From G020354785 sp965602045 (GTDB lineage Bacteria > Bacteroidota > Bacteroidia > Bacteroidales > UBA10428), in NCBI GenBank assembly GCA_965602045.1, contig CBFCXR010000077.1, forward strand, positions 1 to 10,398: a DNA stretch of 10,398 bases, in the 5' to 3' direction. The notes beneath the pieces are model-generated. The model saw only the letters and a program-made list of their open reading frames with translations. It was not told the origin of the DNA and did not search any database. Below are positions 1 to 6,782 of the stretch, in pieces. The translations under genes were made by a program, and so were the position numbers. How positions within the stretch are numbered: position 1 is the stretch's first letter; every line of letters begins with the position of its first letter.

Positions 1-2
1 TA

Positions 3-707
3 AAAGGTAACCTTTATTACGGTTTTACTCCCGATTGGGTGAACTTTCTAAGAATGAGCAGATGGGTAGGCAAGAATATGCCTGATAGCATTGTTGTGGC
101 ATCACGTAAGCCTTCAATGTCGTTTATATATAGTAAAGGGAAAGAATTTTACCCTATATACAAGTTCCCATTAGAAAATGCTGATACATTAATTCAAAAA
201 CTGAGAAATACAAATAACAGCCTTTGTGCAATAGCTATTAACCAGTTTAGTAAGGCGAAAGTACCAATCCGCTTACAGATGAACTATAAAAGTACAAACC
301 TGGCATTTGTGAGTCAATCAAATGAAACATTTGGAATTTATAATGTTATGGATAGCTATAAAGAACAATTTTATGATCCACTGAACCACTATAATGTTGA
401 TTATATTAATGATATAGATTCATTTTTAGAAAAAATCCACAAAAATAATAATCCTTATTTTGGCGTTTCACCGGATTCACTTATCAATATATTGAAAAAA
501 AATAATGTCGATTATGTAATTGTGGCAAGTTTACGGGTAAATCCCCATATGAAAACAAACAGGACGATTAATACTGTCAAGAGGTTTTTATATTATATTG
601 AGCTTAAATACCCGGGCATCTTTACATTAGTTCATCAGATAGGTAAGCAGAATGCCGAACCGGCTTATCTTTATAAAATAAATTACAAAAATTACAATAT
701 TAATTGA
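3..707 (+). CDS. C-terminal part of a GT-C (ArnT/PMT-like) membrane glycosyltransferase, 5' end outside window
   Basis: The reading frame is open from the left edge (first full codon at base 3), so this is the 3' part of a larger gene. A GTG at 39 could be read as a start, but the codons before it (KGNLYYGFTPDW) continue the same type of sequence. The visible 234 residues are soluble and end at TGA 705-707. The segment with W..FLRMSRWVGKNMP, then IVVASRKPSMSFIYS, resembles the periplasmic C-terminal domain that follows the membrane helices in Bacteroidota glycosyltransferases of the GT39/ArnT type, which move sugars from polyprenyl carriers. No membrane helix or catalytic residue is visible, because those would lie in the missing N-terminal part. 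The assignment rests on recalled resemblance of the RKP-containing block, so it is moderate to weak. An unrelated exported or membrane protein of unknown function remains possible. Confidence 0.55.
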   Translation, partial: KGNLYYGFTPDWVNFLRMSRWVGKNMPDSIVVASRKPSMSFIYSKGKEFYPIYKFPLENADTLIQKLRNTNNSLCAIAINQFSKAKVPIRLQMNYKSTNLAFVSQSNETFGIYNVMDSYKEQFYDPLNHYNVDYINDIDSFLEKIHKNNNPYFGVSPDSLINILKKNNVDYVIVASLRVNPHMKTNRTINTVKRFLYYIELKYPGIFTLVHQIGKQNAEPAYLYKINYKNYNIN

Positions 708-777
708 CCGCAAATTACGATTTTTTATTTCTGTTGTATGCAGACAGATTGACACTTATTGATTATATCAATATATC

Positions 778-806
778 TTGAAATTAAAATTTTACTGCTA
801 TTTTTG
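778..806 (+). promoter_or_regulatory. Candidate Bacteroidota-type promoter for the kdsC gene
   Basis: TATTTTTG at 799-806 fits the -7 consensus TAnnTTTG of the Bacteroidota primary sigma factor. A TTG at 778-780 lies 18 bases upstream, close to the usual -33 spacing. Transcription would start near 813 and leave a leader of roughly 35 bases before ATG 849. The preceding gene ends at 707, so a fresh promoter here is expected. In such AT-rich DNA a chance match is possible. Confidence 0.45.
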
Positions 807-848
807 TTGAATATATCATGTAAAACCATAAATTGATATTAAAACTAA

Positions 849-1370
849 ATGAGTAACTATAAAGCAGAACTGCAGGATATAAAAGCCTTTGTTTTCGATG
901 TTGATGGTGTTTTTACAAATGGTACAGTATTTCTGGATCCGGGTGGTGATTTTATGCGAATGATGAACATCAAAGATGGATATGCAATACAGTATTGCAT
1001 TAAGCAGGGATACCCAATCGCTGTTATTACCGGAAGTAACTCAAAAACTGTGGAAAAACGTTTCTCAAATCTTGGAGTAACCGATATTTATTTAAAATCT
1101 TCTGATAAACTATATGACTATGAAGATTTCAGACTTAAATATAATCTTGAACATAGAAACATATTATATATGGGTGATGATATACCCGATTACAAAATTA
1201 TGAAAATAGCAGGAGTTCCAACATGTCCTGATGATGCTGTTGAAGAAATAAAACAAATTTCAAAATACATCTCTGATAGAAAAGGGGGAGAAGGTTGTGT
1301 AAGAGATGTTATTGAACAGGTTCTCAGATTACACAAGAAGTGGATGGTTGACGGAGCATTTTCCTGGTAG
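849..1370 (+). CDS. kdsC: KdsC-like HAD phosphatase (3-deoxy-D-manno-octulosonate 8-phosphate phosphatase)
   Basis: This cytoplasmic enzyme would remove phosphate from Kdo-8-phosphate, giving Kdo for the lipopolysaccharide inner core. At 173 residues it matches the short, cap-less C0 type HAD family of KdsC. Motif I is FDVDGVFTNG, with nucleophile D17 and acid/base D19. Motif II is VITGSNS (T61, G62). The motif III lysine is likely K83 in YLKSSDK, and motif IV is MGDDIPDY with D110, D111 and D114. The C-terminal GGEGCVRDVI is the glycine-rich tail that KdsC tetramers place over the neighbouring active site. The start at ATG 849 places motif I at the usual distance from the N-terminus; an A-rich stretch precedes it and no Shine-Dalgarno site is evident. 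UbiA and maf genes follow, an order I recall from other Bacteroidota. A closely related HAD phosphatase acting on another sugar phosphate cannot be excluded. Confidence 0.85.
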   Translation: MSNYKAELQDIKAFVFDVDGVFTNGTVFLDPGGDFMRMMNIKDGYAIQYCIKQGYPIAVITGSNSKTVEKRFSNLGVTDIYLKSSDKLYDYEDFRLKYNLEHRNILYMGDDIPDYKIMKIAGVPTCPDDAVEEIKQISKYISDRKGGEGCVRDVIEQVLRLHKKWMVDGAFSW

Positions 1371-1486
1371 AATTTGAAAATTGAAGAAAAAAATAAATTT
1401 AGCTGTAATTATTTCACCTCAAATATTTTTATGCCTAAGCAAATCATTTAATAAATAAAGTGTATAAACTACAGTACAGGCATATA

Positions 1487-2434
1487 ATGGCTTTTTTAAA
1501 ATTAATTCGTCTGCATAATTTATTTATTGTAGCATCTACTCAGTATATAGTGAGATTTTGCATTATCGGACCTGTTCTTAAATCCACTGGTCTGTCATTT
1601 GAACTTAGTGAATTATACTTTTTCTTATTGGTTTTATCTACAGTATTAATTACAGCAGCCGGTTATGTTATAAACGATTATTTCGATAGAAAAACAGACC
1701 TTGTTAACAAACCTGAATCAGTAATTATCGGTAAAGATATTAAAAGAAGATTTGCAATGGTATTTCATATAGTATTTAATATTATTGGAATATTAATTGG
1801 ATTTTATATTTCATTAAGGGTTGGGGAACCCTTATTAAGCTTAATATTTATAGCAGTAAGCGGATTATTATGGTTTTACTCAACAACATATAAAAAACAA
1901 TTGCTGGTAGGTAATATTATTATTGCATTCCTCACCGCATTGGTACCTTTAATTGTATTTCTTTTTGAATTTCTTTTATTGAAAAAAACATATGAAAGTT
2001 CAATGGTAGCATTCGGAGCAGATTTAAAATATTTATCAGCATGGGTATTCGGATATTCCGGGTTTGCGTTCCTTCTTAGTCTGGCCAGAGAAATAATTAA
2101 AGATACCGAAGACTTTGAAGGAGATAGTTCTTATGGTAGTCAAACAATACCAATAGTTGTTGGTGTGAAATATACCAAGGCTATAATTACTGCATTATTT
2201 GTAATTACTGTAATCGCATTGTTTTATGTTTATTTTACATATTTTACTAATAAATTTACTCTGTATTTCATCTGTATAGCAATAGTTGTTCCAGTCACTT
2301 ATATTATTTACAGAGTTATTACAGCAACTGATAAAAAGGATTATTCTGTTACCAGTGTTTTAACTAAAATTATTATGATTAATGGTCTTTTATATGCCCT
2401 TATAGCTAATAGCATTATTCCACTTTTTTATTAG
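1487..2434 (+). CDS. UbiA-family prenyltransferase, geranylgeranylglycerol-phosphate geranylgeranyltransferase-like
   Basis: This is a polytopic inner-membrane enzyme of the UbiA superfamily, with about eight or nine hydrophobic segments. Both Mg-diphosphate motifs are intact. The first is INDYFDRKTD (N63, D64, D67, D71 from the ATG at 1487) and the second is REIIKDTEDFEGD (D206, D209, D213). REI.KD.ED..GD is typical of the digeranylgeranylglyceryl-phosphate synthase branch, so the protein may prenylate a glycerol-phosphate lipid, although UbiA substrates are hard to predict and quinone or heme side-chain roles remain possible. ATG 1487 was chosen because the family usually begins shortly before (F/Y)LKLIR..NL. 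An in-frame GTG at 1460 would add nine residues. The stop lies 8 bases before maf, which suggests co-transcription. The 89-116 bases upstream are AT-rich and show no convincing promoter. Confidence 0.82.
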   Translation: MAFLKLIRLHNLFIVASTQYIVRFCIIGPVLKSTGLSFELSELYFFLLVLSTVLITAAGYVINDYFDRKTDLVNKPESVIIGKDIKRRFAMVFHIVFNIIGILIGFYISLRVGEPLLSLIFIAVSGLLWFYSTTYKKQLLVGNIIIAFLTALVPLIVFLFEFLLLKKTYESSMVAFGADLKYLSAWVFGYSGFAFLLSLAREIIKDTEDFEGDSSYGSQTIPIVVGVKYTKAIITALFVITVIALFYVYFTYFTNKFTLYFICIAIVVPVTYIIYRVITATDKKDYSVTSVLTKIIMINGLLYALIANSIIPLFY

Positions 2435-2442
2435 CATGTGTC

Positions 2443-3045
2443 ATGGAGGTATTAGAAAGATTAGCAAAATATAAAATTGTACTGGCCTCGCAATCGCCTC
2501 GAAGACAATACCTGCTTAAGGAGCTGGGATTAAAATTTGAAATTATATCAAAATCAGATATTAAAGAGGAATACCCTGCAGATTTACCTTGCAGTGAAAT
2601 ACCTGTTTTTCTTGCAAAGCTTAAGGCACAAGCATGCATGACTGCCGCTAATTCAGATACAATTATTATAGCAGCTGACACAATAGTATGTCTTGATAAT
2701 AAAGTTTTGGGTAAACCAAGGGACTATTATGATGCTGTTAAAATATTAAAAGAACTTTCAGGTAATAAGCATCAGGTAATAACCGGCATTTGCATAAAAT
2801 CAGAAAAAAGGGAAAAAACATTTTTTGTCAAATCTGAAGTATATTTTAAACATCTTACTGATTCTGAAATAAATTACTATATTGAAAAATATAAGCCCTT
2901 TGATAAAGCAGGTTCATATGGTATTCAGGAGTGGATTGGATATATCGGTATTAAAAAAATCGAAGGTTCATATTTTAATGTTATGGGTTTACCTACCCAA
3001 CAATTATTTGATGAATTATCTAAATTTATTGAAAAAGACTATTAA
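2443..3045 (+). CDS. maf: Maf-family nucleoside triphosphate pyrophosphatase (dTTP/UTP type)
   Basis: Maf proteins hydrolyse non-canonical or excess nucleoside triphosphates to the monophosphate and pyrophosphate in the cytoplasm, a housekeeping function linked to septum formation. The 200-residue length is normal. Family blocks in order are LASQSPRRQYLL (residues 14-25, phosphate-binding S and RR), IIAADTIVCLD with likely catalytic D79, VLGKP (88-92), HQVITG (110-115) and the C-terminal DKAGSYGIQEW (154-164), then GSYFNVMGLP. A K155/Q162 pair in DKAG.YGIQ is what I recall for the YhdE subgroup (dTTP/UTP) rather than the YceF subgroup (m7GTP), so the substrate call is inference. ATG 2443 lies 8 bases after the UbiA stop, and the S46 peptidase starts 9 bases after this stop, so these genes are probably one transcript. 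The antisense reading frame over the 5' end has no recognisable content. Confidence 0.92.
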   Translation: MEVLERLAKYKIVLASQSPRRQYLLKELGLKFEIISKSDIKEEYPADLPCSEIPVFLAKLKAQACMTAANSDTIIIAADTIVCLDNKVLGKPRDYYDAVKILKELSGNKHQVITGICIKSEKREKTFFVKSEVYFKHLTDSEINYYIEKYKPFDKAGSYGIQEWIGYIGIKKIEGSYFNVMGLPTQQLFDELSKFIEKDY

Positions 3046-3054
3046 ATTGGAATT

Positions 3055-5214
3055 ATGTTAAAGAGGATTTTTTTAATTAGCATTTTTATTATTTGTAGTT
3101 CCAAATTGTATGTATGGGCGGAAGAGGGAATGTGGATGCCATTCTTGCTTGAGAAAATGAATTTGGATATTATGCAAATGAAAGGACTTAAATTATCAGC
3201 CGAAGATCTATTTAGTAATAAAAAAGCAAGCCTGAAAGATGCAATAGTATTATTTGATAATGGTTGCACAGGAAGTGTAATTTCTGATGACGGTCTGCTG
3301 TTAACAAATTATCACTGTGCACTCGAATATATAAGGTCTCATAGCTCAGTTAATAATAATTATCTTACAAAAGGATTTTGGACTCATTCCAAAGAAGAAG
3401 AATTACCTTCTCCCGGATTAACCGTTACTTTTCTAATAGGCATTGAAGAGGTTACACATAAGGTTTTGAATGATATCGATAATAATCTATCTGATGATGA
3501 AAGAAAGGAAATAATAAACAAAAGATTAAAAAGCCTTATCGGGCAGGCAACTATTGATGCACATTATACAGCGACAGTCAAATCCTTTTTTTATGATAAT
3601 GAATATTATTTATATACATATGAAGTATTTAAAGACATAAGGCTTGTGGGAGCACCACCCGCATCTGTAGGTAATTTCGGCGGAGATACCGATAACTGGG
3701 TATGGCCAAGGCATACCGGAGATTTTTCCCTTTTCAGAATATATGCTGATAAAAATAATAAACCTGCTGAATATTCCCCTGATAATATACCCTATAAACC
3801 AAAGAAATACTTAAAAATCTCACTAAAAGGATATAAGGAAGGGGATTTAACTATGGTTTATGGTTATCCTGCAAAAACCCGGCAATACCTTTCTTCCTTT
3901 GCAATTAATATATTAATGAATGAAATTCTTCCAAAAAAAATAAATATCAGAGAAGAGAAACAAAATATTATAAAAACATCAACAAATTATAATGATGAAG
4001 CATGGATTAAATATGCAACAAAATATGCCAAAATCAGCAATGCAAGGAAAAAATGGACAGGTATTCTTGAAGGTTTTGAAAGGACAGGAATCATACAGTT
4101 AAAAGAAGAATTAGAAGCACAATTCAATACCTGGATAAATTCCGATTCTACTCTGAAAAGAAAATACGGTCATTTATTTCCCGGATTTGAAAAATTATAT
4201 AACGAACTATTACCTTATTATACAGCAGAACAACTAATCTATGAAACACTGTTAAATAATGAATTGGTTAAGTTTGTTTCCAATTTTAATAATCTTATAT
4301 ATTTTTCAAAAGAAGATTCGGGAGAAATACTTAAAGATAATATTGAGTTACTTAAAGAAACAACTAATAAATTCTTTAAAGATTATAGCATTGATATTGA
4401 TAAAAATGTGCTAGCCAGGATGCTGGAAATATATTATAATGATGTTGATACGCAGTTTCATCCTGATATACTGGATTTAATCACCAAAAAATCAAAAGAT
4501 AATTTTTCGGAATATGCAAACTATGTTTTTTCAAAATCCATATTTGTTAATCAAGCAAAAGTTAACAGGCTGCTGCAAAATTATTCTATAGCTTCTGCTG
4601 TAAGAATCGAGGATGATCCAGCCTTTCAACTATACGCAAACTTTAATAACATTTATTTAACTAAGATATCTCCGAACTATAGGGCTATTAATAATAAACT
4701 GGATAAACTTTACAGAGAATATGTAGAGGGTTTAAGTGAAATGCAACCAGATAAACAGTTTTACCCTGATGCAAACCACACAATGCGACTTTCATACGGT
4801 AACATTAAAGGCTATAAGCCTGGTGATGCGGTAACTTATCGTTATTATACGACACTATCGGGCATACTTGAAAAGAATTATGAAGAAATTAATGATTATA
4901 CTCTTTCTGAAGAGCTAAAAACATTATTTGAGTCAAAAGATTATGGTGCTTATGCAACCAATGATACTCTACATGTCTGTTTTATTGCATCAAATCACAC
5001 ATCAGGTGGTAATTCAGGCAGTCCTGTTCTTAATTCTGAAGGACAGATGATCGGAATTAATTTTGACAGAAACTGGGAAGGGACGGTAAGTGATTATTTA
5101 TATGATCCGGAAATATGCAGGAACATATCAGTGGATATCAGGTATATGTTGTTTATCATTGATAAATATGCCAATGCCGGTTATCTGCTTGATGAAATGT
5201 CGTTTGTGAAGTAG
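3055..5214 (+). CDS. S46 family dipeptidyl-peptidase, DPP11-type (Asp/Glu at P1)
   Basis: This is an exported serine exopeptidase that releases N-terminal dipeptides, a step in protein catabolism by periplasmic peptidases of Bacteroidota. A signal peptide covers residues 1-22 (MLKRIFLISIFIICSS..., cleavage after VWA), and the mature N-terminus EEGMW is the family hallmark. The chymotrypsin-like halves flank a helical insertion at about residues 280-560. The likely triad is H87 in LLTNYHCAL, D223 in RHTGDFSLFR and S654 in GGNSGSPV. R672 in GINFDRNWE lies 18 residues after the serine, as does Arg673 after Ser655 in Porphyromonas gingivalis DPP11, where that arginine selects acidic P1 residues; DPP7 has glycine there. 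The 719-residue length is normal and nothing appears broken. The gene probably shares the maf transcript. Family confidence is high and subtype confidence is good. Confidence 0.93.
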   Translation: MLKRIFLISIFIICSSKLYVWAEEGMWMPFLLEKMNLDIMQMKGLKLSAEDLFSNKKASLKDAIVLFDNGCTGSVISDDGLLLTNYHCALEYIRSHSSVNNNYLTKGFWTHSKEEELPSPGLTVTFLIGIEEVTHKVLNDIDNNLSDDERKEIINKRLKSLIGQATIDAHYTATVKSFFYDNEYYLYTYEVFKDIRLVGAPPASVGNFGGDTDNWVWPRHTGDFSLFRIYADKNNKPAEYSPDNIPYKPKKYLKISLKGYKEGDLTMVYGYPAKTRQYLSSFAINILMNEILPKKINIREEKQNIIKTSTNYNDEAWIKYATKYAKISNARKKWTGILEGFERTGIIQLKEELEAQFNTWINSDSTLKRKYGHLFPGFEKLYNELLPYYTAEQLIYETLLNNELVKFVSNFNNLIYFSKEDSGEILKDNIELLKETTNKFFKDYSIDIDKNVLARMLEIYYNDVDTQFHPDILDLITKKSKDNFSEYANYVFSKSIFVNQAKVNRLLQNYSIASAVRIEDDPAFQLYANFNNIYLTKISPNYRAINNKLDKLYREYVEGLSEMQPDKQFYPDANHTMRLSYGNIKGYKPGDAVTYRYYTTLSGILEKNYEEINDYTLSEELKTLFESKDYGAYATNDTLHVCFIASNHTSGGNSGSPVLNSEGQMIGINFDRNWEGTVSDYLYDPEICRNISVDIRYMLFIIDKYANAGYLLDEMSFVK

Positions 5215-5221
5215 TATGTTC

Positions 5222-5244
5222 GTTGCTGGTTGCTGGTTGCTGGT
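5222..5244 (+). repeat. Tandem heptamer GTTGCTG, three copies
   Basis: GTTGCTG occurs head to tail at 5222-5228, 5229-5235 and 5236-5242, followed by a partial GT, only 7 bases after the S46 peptidase stop. The sequence is more GC-rich than its surroundings and is followed by TATCCGAGCA. Similar GTTGCTGG...CGAGCA strings are, from memory, dispersed in intergenic DNA of some Bacteroidota. Whether this copy belongs to such a family cannot be decided from one window. Confidence 0.75.
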
Positions 5245-5270
5245 ATCCGAGCAAAAAGCACTTATTTATT

Positions 5271-5305
5271 CCCTTTGAAAAGGGGGTCATGGGAATTGAA
5301 ATTCC
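5271..5305 (+). repeat. Two adjacent perfect 6-bp hairpins, both with GA loops
   Basis: CCCTTT-GA-AAAGGG (5271-5284) and GGAATT-GA-AATTCC (5292-5305) are two perfect inverted repeats of the same 6-2-6 design, 7 bases apart. An alternative fold of the first has 5-bp arms and a TGAA loop. No T-run follows either hairpin on either strand, so neither looks like an ordinary intrinsic terminator. They could stabilise the 3' end of the peptidase transcript or be part of a dispersed intergenic repeat that includes the upstream heptamers. Confidence 0.6.
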
Positions 5306-5307
5306 GA

Positions 5308-5315
5308 TACATTTG
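5308..5315 (+). promoter_or_regulatory. Candidate -7 promoter element for the MBL hydrolase gene
   Basis: TACATTTG matches TAnnTTTG exactly and lies 17 bases before ATG 5333, so transcription would start roughly 10 bases ahead of the gene. No TTG is found at the usual -33 distance: the nearest, at 5296-5298, is too close. The match is therefore weak on its own, although its place after the two hairpins makes biological sense. Confidence 0.3.
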
Positions 5316-5332
5316 TATAATAAATAAAGTTT

Positions 5333-6400
5333 ATGAAAGGTAAATATTATATTCGCACTAATGGCAGGGCAAACGCATGGCCTGTATTTCTGGGTTCAGA
5401 GCATCCTTTTTATTCAAGAAATAATCCGGATGACCTCTCAAATGCCTCATTTTCAATTATCAAGTCTGAAAACGATTATCACTCATTTAAGGATATTAAG
5501 TATGAGGTACTGGTTGACGCAGGAAATAATACTGCTTCATATATTATTAGAAACGAAAACCGTATTCCTGAAGCACTAATACTAACCCATCCGCATCTTG
5601 ACCATTCAGTAGGTACCGACTGGATCGCTCAAAGCTATTATTATAAATATGATAAGAAAAGGAGATACCCGCTTTATGCAACCAGGCCCTGCTGGGATTT
5701 CGTCAGACAATCATATCCACATTTAAACCATATAATTGAATTCAAAGAACTTAAACAGGGTATTCATACTGCAATAGATGAAGTCGATAATCTCCGGGTA
5801 ACACCATTCCCGGTTTTTCATGGAGAAAGTGCTTTCGGGGCATCAATACTGGCCTTTGAATTTTTAGATAATAACCAGACTTTTGGAAAAGCAATATTCA
5901 CAGGCGATATGCTGTGCCCCTTGTTAAGAGAAAGAGATTACTCCTTTTTTAGAGATGCCAATGTAATTTACATAGACTGCAACAACCGTTTTTCCTATCC
6001 TAAATCTAATCATGGCAGTCTGATTACAACAATACCGGGAGGTAATACTGAAAGTAAATTTTTAACAGATTGGATAAAAGATATTTTACTATCATACCTT
6101 ATAGAACCGCAGCTTGAAAAACAATATGATATCTCCCGGCACTCTTACTTTGATGAATTCCTGTCAGACAATCCAGATTTATCAAAGATACCTTTTAGTA
6201 TAATAGATTTTTTAAAACTAACTAATATCCCTGAAGTGAAGCTTGTTCACTATAGCGGTTATGAAGATAAAAAGTACTATAACCAGAAAATAATGGATGA
6301 GAAAGAGCTTGAGAAATTTGCCAATGACAATGCTTTGATTAATAAACTGGCAATTAAATTTTCAGTTCCAAAGGTCGGGGAATTTTATATGATTAAATAA
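5333..6400 (+). CDS. Metallo-beta-lactamase-fold hydrolase (PhnP/RNase Z-like), substrate unknown
   Basis: This 355-residue protein has no signal peptide and should be cytoplasmic. The MBL metal-binding motif HxHxDH is intact as THPHLDHSVG (H86, H88, D90, H91). The remaining ligands are probably H163 in FPVFHGES, D192 in IFTGDML and H227 in SNHGS, giving a two-metal site. The N-terminal RTNGRANAWPVFLGSEHPFY and the VTPFPVFHG block resemble the phosphodiesterase-like PhnP/RNase Z branch rather than true beta-lactamases, so a phosphodiester or related substrate is likely but not shown. The 100-odd C-terminal residues after about 240 are not a domain I recognise. It is separated from arsR by 19 bases and may be co-transcribed with it. 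A direct link to arsenical handling is only suggested by position. Confidence 0.8.
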   Translation: MKGKYYIRTNGRANAWPVFLGSEHPFYSRNNPDDLSNASFSIIKSENDYHSFKDIKYEVLVDAGNNTASYIIRNENRIPEALILTHPHLDHSVGTDWIAQSYYYKYDKKRRYPLYATRPCWDFVRQSYPHLNHIIEFKELKQGIHTAIDEVDNLRVTPFPVFHGESAFGASILAFEFLDNNQTFGKAIFTGDMLCPLLRERDYSFFRDANVIYIDCNNRFSYPKSNHGSLITTIPGGNTESKFLTDWIKDILLSYLIEPQLEKQYDISRHSYFDEFLSDNPDLSKIPFSIIDFLKLTNIPEVKLVHYSGYEDKKYYNQKIMDEKELEKFANDNALINKLAIKFSVPKVGEFYMIK

Positions 6401-6419
6401 TATTAATAATAACTACCTA

Positions 6420-6719
6420 ATGAATAAAAAAGAACAAATAACAGAAGAACAAAAGAAAATTGCGCGTTATGCAAAGGCAATGTCCCACCCTATAAGAATG
6501 TATATTCTTGAATTATTGTCAAAACAAAGCTGCTGTTATAGCGGTGATTTATCTGAGGTTTTACCAATAGCAAAGTCAACATTATCACAACATCTGAAAG
6601 AGTTGAAAAATTCAGGCTTAATTCAGGGCGAAATAGAACAACCAAAAATTAAGTATTGCCTGAATAAAGAAAATTGGGTAACAGCCAGAAAGCTTTTTAA
6701 AATTTTCTTTCAATTTTAA
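6420..6719 (+). CDS. arsR: ArsR/SmtB-family metalloregulatory repressor
   Basis: This small winged-helix repressor of 99 residues has the family length and is expected to bind DNA as a dimer and release it when a metalloid or metal binds. AMSHPIRMYILELL (20-33) is the typical first part, AKSTLSQHLKELKNSG (51-66) is the recognition helix region, and the wing ends in KYCLN (78-82). The classic arsenic motif ELCVCDL of plasmid ArsR is not present. The aligned segment reads CCYSGDL, placing adjacent cysteines C38 and C39 two residues further upstream, with a third cysteine, C80, in the wing. These three could form a thiolate As(III) or Sb(III) site different from the classical one, which is inference. 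The next gene starts 63 bases downstream, across a pair of dyads that may be this protein's operator. Confidence 0.9.
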   Translation: MNKKEQITEEQKKIARYAKAMSHPIRMYILELLSKQSCCYSGDLSEVLPIAKSTLSQHLKELKNSGLIQGEIEQPKIKYCLNKENWVTARKLFKIFFQF

Positions 6720-6735
6720 TATTTTTATTTAAATT

Positions 6736-6758
6736 GTTCGTAGTTTTACGAACTACGA
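6736..6758 (+). promoter_or_regulatory. Candidate ArsR operator: two overlapping perfect dyads
   Basis: Between arsR and the mini-thioredoxin gene lie two perfect inverted repeats sharing bases. One has arms GTTCGTA (6736-6742) and TACGAAC (6747-6753) around GTTT. The other has arms TCGTAGTT (6738-6745) and AACTACGA (6751-6758) around TTACG. Both sit in otherwise AT-rich sequence 25-47 bases before ATG 6783. No T-run follows, so an intrinsic terminator is unlikely. ArsR-family repressors bind dyads near the promoters they control, and TAGTTTTA inside the site differs from the -7 element TAnnTTTG at only one base. The assignment to ArsR is inference. Confidence 0.6.
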
Positions 6759-6782
6759 TATTAAAAACATTATATACATACT

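Noticed and set aside
711..729. Possible terminator after the glycosyltransferase fragment (AAAT-TACG-ATTT then T-run)
   Set aside because: The stem is only four A/T pairs, too weak to call in AT-rich DNA.
1430..1486. TATTTTTA-like element near 1424-1432 as a promoter for the UbiA gene
   Set aside because: It lacks the final G of TAnnTTTG and has no convincing -33 partner, and read-through from the kdsC gene is equally plausible.
5222..5244. GTTGCTG repeats as a CRISPR array
   Set aside because: The copies are directly adjacent 7-base units with no spacers, and no cas genes are nearby.
5271..5284. Hairpin CCCTTT-GA-AAAGGG as an intrinsic terminator for the S46 peptidase transcript
   Set aside because: No T-run follows on the + strand and none on the - strand. 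It is kept as a structural repeat only.
5361..5579. Open + strand frame inside the MBL hydrolase gene
   Set aside because: It overlaps the conserved N-terminal part of the hydrolase in another frame and shows no recognisable content.
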